Below, one piece after another: positions 1-7,962 of a DNA stretch of 64,000 nt. Positions within the stretch are counted from its first letter, which is position 1; each line of letters opens with the position of its first letter. The translations under genes were made by a program, and so were the position numbers. The notes beneath the pieces were generated by a model that had not been told where the DNA came from, made no database searches, and saw nothing but the letters and a program-made list of their open reading frames with translations. The stretch is from Halorubrum cibi (GTDB lineage Archaea; Halobacteriota; Halobacteria; Halobacteriales; Haloferacaceae), in NCBI RefSeq assembly GCF_900182635.1, contig NZ_FXTD01000011.1:1-64000 (forward strand), written 5' to 3'.

Positions 1-12
1 ATCATCCGTGTC

Positions 13-34
13 GGACACCGCTGACGCGGTGTCC
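13..34. repeat. perfect inverted repeat (9-bp arms, TGAC loop)
   Basis: The arms GGACACCGC and GCGGTGTCC flank a TGAC loop. It lies downstream of the glycosyltransferase that ends at 126 and could act as its transcription terminator. Read on the minus strand it encodes DTASAVSD, resembling the RTASAVSE end of the transposase-like gene at 6718, which has the same TGAC-loop hairpin. It may therefore be the worn end of an IS1341-type element cut by the window edge. Confidence 0.5.
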
Positions 35-125
35 TTGTCCTCTTCGACTCCACAGCAGCAGCTCAGCAGTATCAACAATCTCCTACAGAAGAGCGTACGG
101 TGTAATTCGACTTGATTTCTCGTGT

Positions 126-950
126 TCAATTCCGCAATATTCGTTTGTATATCTGTCCCCGAATGCGAGCAGGAAGCAATCTTATGGGAATTCGGATGAG
201 GAGATTAAACACAAATCTAGGAAGAGATATCGAACCCATACGTAGCAACTGCCTCTGGACAGTATAGTCAGTTTTTGCGTACGAAATACCTCCACGACGG
301 TGGTAGAGATCGTCACCAGCATGGCACTTGACCAGTACAGTAGGTAAATTTTCCAACATATATCCTTGAGACAACATACGCATCCACAACTCATAATCTT
401 GCATTGACCGCAGCGACCGATAGTTTCCCGCCCCAATCACAGCACTCCGACGGAACATCACGCTTGGATGATTCATTGGGCACCGAAACCGACCCATAGA
501 AGCGATGTCTTCATAGGTGGTCGGTACTTCCCGAATCTGATTTAGATCGTCCGGATCTTGATTGAATTCTCCGATATACCCGCCAAGAACGTCTGTCTCC
601 CGATTTTTATCCAAATGGTTGAGCTGTTGCTCGAATCGGTCTTCCACCGCGATATCATCGGAATCCATCCGGGCGATCCACTCGTGAGAACACGCCTCGA
701 CGCCGTGGTTCAGCGCAGCCCCTAATCCCTGATTCGTTGGGAGAGACCTCCGAGTGAGCAGATCCGGATGTGCCGACTCGAAGTCGTCGAGAGCCGCTTC
801 GAGTTCGGTAGTCAGTGGTCCGTCAGCAACCACGACGATCTCGTCGGGTCGTACCGGCTGATCGATCACGCTCTGGAGCGCTCGCAATAGGTCATCAGGA
901 TCGTCGCCCTCGTACGTGGCGATCAGAACCGAGAACTGCCGATCACACAT
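126..950 (-). CDS. glycosyltransferase family 2
   Basis: A 274-residue GT2 (GT-A fold) enzyme, expected to move a sugar from a nucleotide or dolichol-phosphate donor on the cytoplasmic face of the membrane. The N-terminus reads FSVLIATYEGDDP, typical of the first GT-A strand, and RMDSDD near residue 95 is the metal-binding DxD motif. NHPSVMFRR and DYELWMRML further on are typical of GT2 acceptor-side segments. No membrane anchor is obvious. The 3' half is AT-rich (about 38% GC over 181-240), far below the neighbours, suggesting recent acquisition. The start overlaps the stop of the GT4 stump upstream, so the two may have been coupled. Substrate unknown. Confidence 0.88.
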   Translation of the reverse strand: MCDRQFSVLIATYEGDDPDDLLRALQSVIDQPVRPDEIVVVADGPLTTELEAALDDFESAHPDLLTRRSLPTNQGLGAALNHGVEACSHEWIARMDSDDIAVEDRFEQQLNHLDKNRETDVLGGYIGEFNQDPDDLNQIREVPTTYEDIASMGRFRCPMNHPSVMFRRSAVIGAGNYRSLRSMQDYELWMRMLSQGYMLENLPTVLVKCHAGDDLYHRRGGISYAKTDYTVQRQLLRMGSISLPRFVFNLLIRIPIRLLPARIRGQIYKRILRN

Positions 951-1158
951 GGCTAGAAGTACGGCATGAAGAGAGTTCGTTCGGCTCGACTGCTCTTCCT
1001 TCGTCGAAACTGGAAAGCGTCACTTCGTCCGCCCGCGTCGTGAGCACGGTCACGTCGTGACCCATCGCGGCCTGATCTCTCGACATCGCGTGAACGTGGT
1101 AGTCCCCCCCGCCCTTCGTATCGGGATAGATCCACGGCGCGACCCGGAGAATTGGCAT
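943..1158 (-). pseudogene. glycosyltransferase family 4, N-terminal stump
   Basis: The 71-residue reading frame opens with MPILRVAPWIYPDTKGGG followed by DYHVHAMSRDQAAMGHDVTVL, the standard N-terminal donor-side start of haloarchaeal GT4 (GT-B) sugar transferases. Such enzymes are about 350-400 residues, so roughly 300 are missing. Homology fades near residue 60 and the frame ends in SSCRTSSHV, overlapping the start of the family 2 enzyme. Its 5' end faces the truncated epimerase copy head to head across about 55 bases, marking a rearrangement joint. Almost certainly inactive. Confidence 0.75.
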
Positions 1159-1212
1159 TACGTCTCCCTACCGAACGCCCGCAAACAAACGTACCGATCC
1201 GCACCCGCCGAC

Positions 1213-1803
1213 TCCATCTACGGCAGTCGCACCGAGCCCTCGCCCGAGAGCATGGCCGTCGAGGCACACACCGCCTACGAGGCCTCCAAGCTCGCTCGCG
1301 AGCGCTACGCCGAGTACTACGCCAACCACCATGACATGAACGTGGCGGGCCTGCGCTTCTTCTCGGTGTACCAGGGCTTCGCCGGCAACGAGGAACACAA
1401 GGGCGAGTACGCCAACACGGTCGCGCAGTTCGCGGACGCCATCGCCCGCGGCGAGGCCCCCGAGTTATTCGGCGACGGCACGCAGACCCGCGATTTCACC
1501 CACGTCGAGGACGTCGCGCGCGCCTGCGAGCTCGCCGCCGACCACGAGCTGACCGGCGTCTACAACGTCGGCACCCAAGAAGCCTACTCCTTCAACGAGA
1601 TGGTCGACCTCATCAACGACGCGCTCGGCACCGACATCGACCCCGAATACGTCGAGTGCCCCTTCGACGGCTACGTCCACGACACCATGGCCGACTACTC
1701 CGCCTTCCACGACGCCACCGGCTGGGAACCCCAGATCGGCTTCGAGGAGGGCGTCCAACGCGTCTGTCGACCCTATCTCGAGGATGCTCCCGAGATGAAC
1801 TAG
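1213..1803 (+). pseudogene. NAD-dependent sugar epimerase, 5'-truncated copy
   Basis: From residue SIYGSRT onward this frame matches the intact epimerase at 9616-10548 without a gap; by eye about 13 of 196 residues differ. It keeps the catalytic YEASK (YxxxK) of the SDR family and the substrate-side half, but the Rossmann GxxGxxG start and first 114 residues are absent. The sequence just before 1213 does not match. An open frame continues upstream to 1057 but is unrelated. It cannot bind NAD, so it is a relic that has kept its frame, consistent with a recent event or with gene conversion. Confidence 0.85.
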
Positions 1804-1871
1804 GCGGGACGCGACCGAGATAGAAAGCGAAACAGTTTCGAACTGCTCCGTGACCTTCGGTCGACTGACGG

Positions 1872-2213
1872 TTACGGAATGAGAGAGATCAGCGACTTTT
1901 TCAGCAATCTTCGCCCCGATTCCGTGAGTTCGCCTTTCGTATTCCCGTTCATGATCGTCCCAGGAGCGATCGTGTAGAGTGCCCACGGCATCAGGTACGA
2001 CGTGTCGGTGAAGGAGATGCCGTCGAGATGCTCGTCCGTGAGCTCTGGTGTGGTTTGCTGGTACGCTCCGGCGCTCGTTCCGACACACATCACGGTACAA
2101 TCGGTGGCACTGAACGGGTGTGTCTCGTGAGCGAGCACGACCACCGGCCTCTGAGGGTGGGCACCCGTCGGATCCCGTGCCAAGCAAACGTCCCCTGCTG
2201 AGAGCTTACTCAT
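1872..2213 (-). CDS. PemK/MazF-like toxin
   Basis: A 113-residue protein with the SH3-like PemK/MazF layout: SAGDVCLARDPTGAHPQRPVVVL at the start (GD and RPVVVL motifs), then a VMCVGTS strand. Family members are usually ribosome-independent or ribosome-linked mRNA endonucleases. Its start overlaps the stop of the upstream helix-turn-helix gene by 8 bases, so the pair is a two-gene operon with the regulator first, as in type II toxin-antitoxin modules. Endonuclease activity is inferred from the fold only; some archaeal PemK relatives may be non-toxic. Confidence 0.78.
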   Translation of the reverse strand: MSKLSAGDVCLARDPTGAHPQRPVVVLAHETHPFSATDCTVMCVGTSAGAYQQTTPELTDEHLDGISFTDTSYLMPWALYTIAPGTIMNGNTKGELTESGRRLLKKSLISLIP

Positions 2214-2619
2214 CCGAGCCGTCCATCTCGTTCTCTAGCGCTTCCAGCTCCGCATCGAGTTCCTCGTCAGTCCGACCGTCACCGATCCGTCTCTCGGGTG
2301 TCTCGGGAGTGGTCTCCTCGTCGCGGTGGTGACCGAACAGCCGATGTGTTTGGTCGAGACTGGAGACGTACCGCCGGACGTCGTCGCGATCACCCAGGGC
2401 GTGGTAGTAGCCGTCATCGGTTTTCCCCAGATAGTCGTCGTCGTAGAGACGTTTGAGCGTGGTCGTGGCGGTTCCCCGAGGGATGTCGAGAGCCTCCGTG
2501 ACGTCTTTCGGAGAGTATCCCCACTCGGGGTGTTGATAGAGGTATTTCACGATATCCGACTTCGTGGTCCCCGGCCGAAGGGCGAGTTCGGGGTCGTGGT
2601 CCTTGAGGAGTATTGGCAT
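2206..2619 (-). CDS. winged-helix DNA-binding protein, likely antitoxin of the PemK pair
   Basis: A 137-residue protein with an N-terminal MarR/TrmB-like winged helix: KSDIVKYLYQHPEWGYSPKDV then IPRGTATTTLKRLYDDDYL as recognition helix and wing, followed by a highly acidic tail from about residue 100 (EELDAELEALENEMDGSDE). The first gene of a two-gene operon with the PemK-like protein. It probably represses its own promoter; an AT-rich TATA-like TTCTAATAC lies about 30 bases before the start on the minus strand. The acidic tail is a candidate toxin-binding segment. A MarR-type partner rather than the usual AbrB or RHH type is notable. Confidence 0.75.
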   Translation of the reverse strand: MPILLKDHDPELALRPGTTKSDIVKYLYQHPEWGYSPKDVTEALDIPRGTATTTLKRLYDDDYLGKTDDGYYHALGDRDDVRRYVSSLDQTHRLFGHHRDEETTPETPERRIGDGRTDEELDAELEALENEMDGSDE

Positions 2620-2731
2620 TGTGTATTCGAATGTAGTTGATTGTATTAGAAAACCGTTTCGGTCAGAGTAGACACATCAACGATCGCTGAGTCAGCGAAA
2701 GCTTACGGTCTGCGGCATTCCACCGCTAGAC

Positions 2732-3124
2732 ATGACCGAGAGAGAACAGGGAGAACACGACTTGGGTGAGCGATCGTCACTCCTTCCGGAACACAGTATG
2801 CTGTCGCTCGAGGAGTATCTCGCGATGCAGCGAGCGATCGGCAACGAGACGCGGTTTCGGGTCCTCGATCTGCTCGTCGAGGAAGGCGCACGAGGGGCCA
2901 CGGAACTCCGGACCGCACTCGATATCGAGTCGAACACGCTTCACTATCATCTCGACGAACTCGTCGACGTTGGCCTCGTGGAGAACCGAAAGCGAACGGA
3001 GCCGTCGAGCGACGGACTCTACTCGTACTACCGGGCGACTTCCCTCGGCGAGGGGATCCTCGAACACGGCGTCCGCGAACTGATGCGCGAAGAGTGGGAG
3101 CTCCTCGATGCCTACGGGGAGTGA
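2732..3124 (+). CDS. ArsR-type winged-helix transcriptional regulator
   Basis: 130 residues. The winged helix spans roughly residues 30-95: LAMQRAIGNETRFRVLDLLVEEG, TELRTALDIESNTLHYHLDEL (helix-turn-helix) and GLVENRKR then YYRATSLG (wing). The TLHYHLDEL signature is typical of haloarchaeal ArsR/HTH_20 regulators. No metal-binding cysteines are visible, so the ligand is unknown. The start at 2732 has a TATA-like GCTTACGG about 30 bases before it; an internal start at MLSLEEYL (2798) is possible because the first 22 residues are polar and poorly conserved-looking. No neighbour shares its operon. Confidence 0.82.
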   Translation: MTEREQGEHDLGERSSLLPEHSMLSLEEYLAMQRAIGNETRFRVLDLLVEEGARGATELRTALDIESNTLHYHLDELVDVGLVENRKRTEPSSDGLYSYYRATSLGEGILEHGVRELMREEWELLDAYGE

Positions 3125-3607
3125 GACACCGGCGACGTCCGTGTTCTGAACGGCGCCACAGGTTTCGACCACCTGTGAACCCGGGGTGAGTTCACGAGGT
3201 CTGGTATCGGGTCTTCACCGATGTGCTTCCGGAGGAGTACTGCCGAGTTACTCCGTGTCGTCCTCGTCGTCGTCCGCGAGAGCGTCGTATAACTCGGCGT
3301 GTTCCTCGACGTCTTTCGCCATGTCTCGCTCGCTCTCCCAGTTCATCGTACTCGAGGACAGGGCACGTACTCGTGAAAAGTGTTGCTGACGTACGGTCAG
3401 TGCTCCTTTCGACGAGGAGATCCCCTCAAGGTGGCGCGATCGGGAGTGTATCTCTGCCGTATACACGGAGATCGGCTTCCGGGAGGACGTCGAACGCGTC
3501 CGTGCGCCCTACCGCGAGGCCGACGCTCCCGGGACGAACGGGGCGGGATACTCCTCACCGACGTACACAAACGAACGATCGCTACGGCGCGACCGTCCGG
3601 AACCGAC
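3125..3607. other. 483-base gap with a small possible ORF and a gene remnant
   Basis: The gap between the ArsR gene and aglM contains two things. On the minus strand 3248-3346 encodes a 32-residue acidic peptide starting MNWESERDMAKDVEEHAEL, with no recognised family and weak support. On the plus strand the end of an epimerase-like frame can be read near 3468-3545 (listed separately). The rest shows no clear gene. Confidence 0.5.
3408..3545 (+). pseudogene. possible third epimerase C-terminal remnant
   Basis: From 3468 the plus strand reads EIGFREDVERVRAPYREAD, which lines up with QISFEEGVERVCRPYLEDA at the C-terminus of the intact epimerase (9616-10548) and with the truncated copy ending at 1803. 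Upstream residues (3408-3467) no longer align clearly, and the frame runs on past the expected stop to 3627. It is in the same orientation as the other two copies and more diverged than either. Confidence 0.55.
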
Positions 3608-4927
3608 CTACCAGGTCAACCCCTCGTAGGTGATCCCCTCGCGCCGCTCGATTATCCGCCGGCCGTCGACGACCACGGACTCGGCCATCGCGTCGAACTC
3701 CTCGTCCAGCGCCGCGAACTCGTCCCAGTCGGTCGCGACGACCGCGCCCGACGCGCCCGCGAGCGCGTCCGCGGCCGAGTCCGCGTACTCGATCTCGGTC
3801 TCGGAGAACACCTCGCGCATGGTTTCCGTCGCGACGGGGTCGTAGCCGACGACCGCGGCTCCCCGCTCCAACAATCCCTCGATCAGGGGGATCGCCCGGG
3901 AGTTGCGCACGTCGTCCGTGCCGGGCTTGAACGCCAGCCCGAGGACGGCCACGCGCTCGCCCGCGACGTCGACGTGCTCGTCGAGCAGCGCGAGCAGGCG
4001 CTCGGGCTGCCGGTCGTTCACCTCGACAGTCGCCTCCAGGAGGGGCGGCTCGTAGCCGACCTCTCTCGCAGAACTAATTAGTGCGTCGACGTCTTTGGGA
4101 AAACACGATCCTCCCCAGCCGACCCCCGACCGCAGGAACCGCTCGCCGATCCGGTCGTCGAGTCCGACCGCCTCCATCACCTCGTAGGCGTCGAGCCCGA
4201 ACTCCTTGCTGACGTTCCCGAGGTCGTTGGCGAGCGAGATCTTCGTCGCGAGGAAGGCGTTGTTGGCGTACTTGATCAACATGGCCGTCTCCGGGTCCGT
4301 CCGGACGACGGGGCTGTCGGTCGACTCGATCAGCGGCGCGTACAGCTCCTCCAACGTCGCGAGCGCCGACGCCGATTCCGTCCCGAAGACGATCTTGTCA
4401 GGGTTCCGGAAGTCCGAAACGGCGGTCCCCTCACGGAGGAACTCCGGGTTCGTCGCGAGCTCCACGTCGCCCGCGAGCGCACCGGCGTCGGCGTCACCCC
4501 GGTCCAACCCGGTCGCGAGAGCCTCCCGAACCCGACCGAGACCCGGCGGCGTGATCGTCGACTTCACGACGACGAGGTGTTCGCGGTCGCCGTCGAGTCC
4601 GGAGAGCGCCTCGCCGACCATCTCCGCCGCCGCCGACAGCGGTCCGAGGTCAATGCTCCCGTCGGACCGCGAGGGAGTGCCGATCGCCAGGAAGGTGAGG
4701 TCCGCGTCCGCGAGGTCGGCGTAGGAGGTCGTCGCCCGCAGTCGGGTGCCGACGTGCTCTGCGAGCAGGTCGTCGAGGCCGGGCTCGTGAAGCGGTGCGC
4801 GCCCCTCGTTGATCGTCTCGACGACGGACTCGTCGATGTCGATGGCCGTGACTTCGTGGCCCATCTCCGCCAGACACGCGGCGAGCGTCGTACCGACGTA
4901 GCCGCTGCCGACGACGTTGACGTTCAT
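3608..4927 (-). CDS. aglM: UDP-glucose 6-dehydrogenase
   Basis: Oxidises UDP-glucose to UDP-glucuronate with two NAD+, giving the hexuronic acids of haloarchaeal N-glycans. The 439-residue protein begins [20 protein letters not shown] (Rossmann GxGxxG); the catalytic cysteine is in [14 protein letters not shown] at about residue 275, and the C-terminal UDP-binding domain has [15 protein letters not shown]. An in-frame start 18 codons upstream exists, but 4927 places methionine directly before the Rossmann strand and about 25-30 bases after a TATA-like GGTTTTTGTCC. Divergent from aglF with about 160 bases between, as expected for a shared UDP-sugar pathway. Function known from Haloferax volcanii AglM. 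Confidence 0.92.
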   Translation of the reverse strand: MNVNVVGSGYVGTTLAACLAEMGHEVTAIDIDESVVETINEGRAPLHEPGLDDLLAEHVGTRLRATTSYADLADADLTFLAIGTPSRSDGSIDLGPLSAAAEMVGEALSGLDGDREHLVVVKSTITPPGLGRVREALATGLDRGDADAGALAGDVELATNPEFLREGTAVSDFRNPDKIVFGTESASALATLEELYAPLIESTDSPVVRTDPETAMLIKYANNAFLATKISLANDLGNVSKEFGLDAYEVMEAVGLDDRIGERFLRSGVGWGGSCFPKDVDALISSAREVGYEPPLLEATVEVNDRQPERLLALLDEHVDVAGERVAVLGLAFKPGTDDVRNSRAIPLIEGLLERGAAVVGYDPVATETMREVFSETEIEYADSAADALAGASGAVVATDWDEFAALDEEFDAMAESVVVDGRRIIERREGITYEGLTW

Positions 4928-5087
4928 GGACGAGACGACGGGGAGCGAGGACAAAAACCGCGGGGTCGCGGTTCGAGCCATCGAGTCGGTACACGGTCAC
5001 CACACTCGCGTCGAGTCGTCCGCACGAGTGGAAATCGACCCCCCGAAGACCGAATCCTTATACGCCTATGACAGAAATCACCGTCCA
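4928..5087. promoter_or_regulatory. divergent aglM / aglF promoter region
   Basis: For aglF the plus strand has AATCCTTATACGC (about 5053-5065), a TATA-like element roughly 25-30 bases before the start codon at 5088, implying a leaderless transcript. For aglM the minus strand has GGTTTTTGTCC at about 4950-4960. No clear operator repeat was seen between them. Confidence 0.6.
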
Positions 5088-5852
5088 ATGAAAGCCGTCG
5101 TACTCGCGGCCGGCAAGGGCACGCGCCTCCGGCCCCTGACCGATGACAAGCCCAAGGGAATGGTCGAGGTGGACGGGAAGCCGCTCATCACCCACTGTTT
5201 CGACCAGCTCATCGACCTCGGCGCGGACGAGCTCATCGTCGTCGTCGGATACATGAAGGAGGTCATCATCGACCACTACGGCGACGCCTACGAGGGCGTC
5301 CCGATCACCTACACCCACCAGCGCGAGCAGAAGGGGCTCGCCCACGCCCTCCTGACCGTCGAAGAGCACATCGACGAGGACTTCATGCTCATCCTCGGCG
5401 ACAACGTCTTCCAGGCGAACCTCCAGGACGTGGTCCGCCGCCAGCGCGAGGACCGCGCGGACGCCGCCTTCCTCGTCGAGGAGGTCTCCTGGGAGGAAGC
5501 CTCCAGATACGGCGTCTGTGACACCAACCAGTACGGCGAGATCACGGACGTGGTCGAGAAGCCCGAGGACCCGCCGAGCAACCTCGTGATGACCGGCTTC
5601 TACACCTTTTCACCCGCGATCTTCCACGCGTGTCACCTCGTCCAGCCCTCCAACCGCGACGAGTACGAGATCTCGGACGCGGTCGACCTCCTCATCCAGT
5701 CGGGCCGCACCATCGACGCCATCGGCCTCGATGGCTGGCGGATCGACGTGGGCTACCCCGAGGACCGCGAGGAGGCCGAACGTCGGCTCAGCGGCGATGC
5801 TGGGGCCGAACCGGACGAGTCCACGGACGAGACGGTAGAATCGGACGCGTAG
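5088..5852 (+). CDS. aglF: UTP--glucose-1-phosphate uridylyltransferase / sugar nucleotidyltransferase
   Basis: Makes UDP-glucose (or dTDP-glucose) from the sugar-1-phosphate, feeding the AglM dehydrogenase encoded divergently. The 254-residue protein starts MKAVVLAAGKGTRLRPLT, the GxGTRLRP nucleotide-binding loop, followed by PKGMVEVDGKPLI and ILGDNVF (metal-binding D). GWRIDVGYPEDREEAER near the end is typical of short archaeal RmlA/GalU enzymes lacking the C-terminal left-handed helix. An open frame extends 57 codons upstream but overlaps the promoter, so 5088 is preferred. The last 25 residues are acidic and variable. UDP versus dTDP preference cannot be read from sequence. Confidence 0.88.
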   Translation: MKAVVLAAGKGTRLRPLTDDKPKGMVEVDGKPLITHCFDQLIDLGADELIVVVGYMKEVIIDHYGDAYEGVPITYTHQREQKGLAHALLTVEEHIDEDFMLILGDNVFQANLQDVVRRQREDRADAAFLVEEVSWEEASRYGVCDTNQYGEITDVVEKPEDPPSNLVMTGFYTFSPAIFHACHLVQPSNRDEYEISDAVDLLIQSGRTIDAIGLDGWRIDVGYPEDREEAERRLSGDAGAEPDESTDETVESDA

Positions 5853-6061
5853 CGCGTCGGTGACGACAACTACCCCGGACCGATCGAGTAATTCTTCCAC
5901 GTAGTCACGGTTATTACACAGCGGACGGCGCAGAAACGGGCCTCAGGACACCGAACTCGGGACCGTTTCGAGTCGTTTCGAGCCGCTGGTAGGGTATCCG
6001 ACACCAATACGGATCCCGTCGGCGGAATTTTTTTGTGACGATACGACGTTCTCTCACGCGT

Positions 6062-6493
6062 ATGGATCCGAGTGCCGATCGTTCGCAGATACGCTCCACT
6101 CTCGAGGAGGTAGTCTGCGCCGATCCGGACGTCGTCTTCGCCGTCGCGTTCGGATCACGACTCTCGGATGCGTCGACGCCGTCGTCCGATCTCGATGTTG
6201 CCGTCAAGTTCACCGCGGACCTTTCCAAACGAGAGCGATTCGAGAAGCGGTGTTTCCTGTCCGGCGACCTCCAAGGTGAGGATCGTCCGTTCATCGACGT
6301 CTCCGATATCGAAACGCTCTCGCTGGACGTCGCAAACGACGCCGTGAACGGCGAACTGCTCTGTGGCGATGAACGGGCCTTCGATGCGTTCAAAAGGAAC
6401 GTCGAAGCGGAATTTGGCAAGCAACGGGAGACGATTCGGCGTCGCCAACGCGCGGTCATCGATCGGATAGCGGAGGACGGATTACGTGGTTGA
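6062..6493 (+). CDS. MNT-domain nucleotidyltransferase (MntA-type antitoxin)
   Basis: A 143-residue minimal nucleotidyltransferase. AFGSRLSDASTPSSDLDVAV carries the GSx10DxD signature exactly, the catalytic motif of MntA enzymes, which neutralise HEPN (HepT) RNases by adding AMP to a tyrosine. The downstream gene, overlapping by 8 bases, is a HEPN protein, so this was a MntA-HepT module. That partner is truncated here, leaving this gene without an intact toxin. The start at 6062 follows an AATTTTTTTG element by about 30 bases; the upstream in-frame start at 6035 would lie on that box and is less likely. Confidence 0.82.
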   Translation: MDPSADRSQIRSTLEEVVCADPDVVFAVAFGSRLSDASTPSSDLDVAVKFTADLSKRERFEKRCFLSGDLQGEDRPFIDVSDIETLSLDVANDAVNGELLCGDERAFDAFKRNVEAEFGKQRETIRRRQRAVIDRIAEDGLRG

Positions 6494-6752
6494 CGAACGG
6501 GTCGTTTCCGTCAAGCTCGAACAGATCGAGCAGTACCACGGCGAACTCAACGCGAAACGAGAAACGCTTTCTCGCGGTGATTTTCTCTCGAGTACGACCG
6601 AACAACGTGCCGTCGAACGAATGTTCGAAAACGTGATTCAGGCGTGTGCTGACCTCGCTCAGCATATCGCCTCACGCGAGTTCGGATTCGCCGGGACGAC
6701 GTGTGAACTACCCCACCCTACTCGCTCACGGCTGACGCCGTTCGCTCCTTGA
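6486..6752 (+). pseudogene. HEPN (HepT-type) toxin, cut by IS insertion
   Basis: The first about 68 codons read as a HEPN/DUF86 protein (KLEQIEQYHGELNAKRETLS, then AVERMFENVIQACADLAQHI, the usual HepT helices). After FGFAGTT the frame enters the end of the IS1341-type element and stops after ELPHPTRSRLTPFAP. The missing part would carry the RNase motif Rx4-6H and the AMP-accepting tyrosine. No continuation was found beyond the element (8107-8321). The start is GTG at 6486, overlapping the MNT gene. Presumably non-toxic. Confidence 0.75.
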
Positions 6753-6760
6753 GGGTGGGG
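6711..6760 (-). ncRNA. right-end hairpin of tnpB element; probable 3' scaffold of its guide RNA (omega/reRNA)
   Basis: CCCCACCCT (6711-6719) pairs with AGGGTGGGG (6752-6760), enclosing a second hairpin ACGGC-TGAC-GCCGT (6728-6741). It overlaps the last codons of tnpB, exactly where the omega RNA of TnpB systems and the sense-overlapping transcripts of haloarchaeal tnpB genes lie. Expression is inferred; the guide would be the flanking sequence below 6711 on the minus strand. Confidence 0.55.
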
Positions 6761-7959
6761 CTTCCTGTTTCCACGACGCGCTTTGCAGATACAGGCGTAT
6801 CCACAGGGAGCGCAGTCTCCACAGGCGTTGATTCGGAGTATCCCACTCCTACTTCTTCAAGACCACGAGAAAGGATGTTCCACGCCGCGTTCGCATCCCT
6901 ATCCGCTTCAAATCCACACGCCGGGCAGGAGTGTTCGCGCATCCACAGCGGTTTCTCAGTCTTCACACCACAGGAAGCGCACTCCTTTGTCGTCCCGCGC
7001 GGGTTCACGGCGACGAAGTGCGTCCCTTCACGTTCACACTTGTATTCGAGCATCCGCAGGAACGTTCCCCACGCCGCTCCCGCCCGATTTCGTGAGTTTC
7101 TGGGGAGTTCGACCAGCCCTTTCGCATCCAAGTCCTCAACAGCCACCAAGTCGTACTCGGTGGCGTAGTAGTTCGACAGCTTGTGGAGAAAGTCGCGGCG
7201 CTTTCGCTTGAGATCAGCGTGGCGTTCCGCCACGATTTGTCGTTGTGTCTCCCAATTCGTAGAGCCGTGTTCCTTCCGCGAAAGGTCGCGTTGGGCGCGT
7301 TCCAATCGTTCGCGCTCGTCGCTGAAGTCGGGACTTTCGATGGCGTACCCATCGGTGTCGTGGGCATACTTGAGAATCCCCACGTCGATACCAACGCACC
7401 GATCTGGATCGGTTGGTTTCTCAGGTGTCTCTTTCCCGTCGACAACGAATGAAGCGAACCAGTCCCCAGTTGGCTCCTTCTTAATCGTGACTTGTTTGAT
7501 CGTCTCGGTGTCGGGGATTGTGCGGTGTTTGATGAGTGGAACATCCGCAAGTTTCGACAGCGACAATACGGTCTGACCGTTCTTACTATCGAACTCGAAG
7601 CCAGACTGTATGTAGGTGAAACTGCGGAAGTCCTTGGGAGCCTTCCAGTCGAGGCTTCCGACGTTGTAGCCGTTCTGTTTCAACTGGGAGAGGGCTTTGA
7701 TGCTGTCTTCGATACGCATGACAGCGGCTTGTGCGACCGTTGAATAGAGGTCATTTAGTTCATCCCACCAGACTTTAAGATCGGTGAGCTGATCGCGTAC
7801 TTGGCGTACTCGTTGGTTGAGTGTTCCCGCCGATTCGGGGATTTTCTCAAATTCGTTGAGTGCGTGATTGTAGAGTTGCCTACAGGTATCTCGGTGTTGA
7901 TCCAACAGCTCACGCTGTTCAGGCGTGGGATCAAGCCGGAATCTGTAGGTGTAGCGCAT
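6718..7959 (-). CDS. tnpB: TnpB, RNA-guided nuclease of an IS1341-type element
   Basis: 413 residues, full length. RuvC-like catalytic acidic residues are all visible: D192 in GIDVGILKYA, E275 in AVEDLDAKG and D355 in DRDANAAWNI. The zinc ribbon is CASC (327-330) and CPAC (345-348). The N-terminal half (YTYRFRLDPTPEQRELLDQH) is the usual helical region. TnpB proteins are guide-RNA-directed DNA nucleases that help the element persist. The last codons run through the right-end hairpin. The DUF2080 gene lies 3 bases upstream. All key residues are intact, so this copy is probably active as a nuclease. Confidence 0.9.
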   Translation of the reverse strand: MRYTYRFRLDPTPEQRELLDQHRDTCRQLYNHALNEFEKIPESAGTLNQRVRQVRDQLTDLKVWWDELNDLYSTVAQAAVMRIEDSIKALSQLKQNGYNVGSLDWKAPKDFRSFTYIQSGFEFDSKNGQTVLSLSKLADVPLIKHRTIPDTETIKQVTIKKEPTGDWFASFVVDGKETPEKPTDPDRCVGIDVGILKYAHDTDGYAIESPDFSDERERLERAQRDLSRKEHGSTNWETQRQIVAERHADLKRKRRDFLHKLSNYYATEYDLVAVEDLDAKGLVELPRNSRNRAGAAWGTFLRMLEYKCEREGTHFVAVNPRGTTKECASCGVKTEKPLWMREHSCPACGFEADRDANAAWNILSRGLEEVGVGYSESTPVETALPVDTPVSAKRVVETGSPTLKERTASAVSE

Positions 7960-7962
7960 TGA

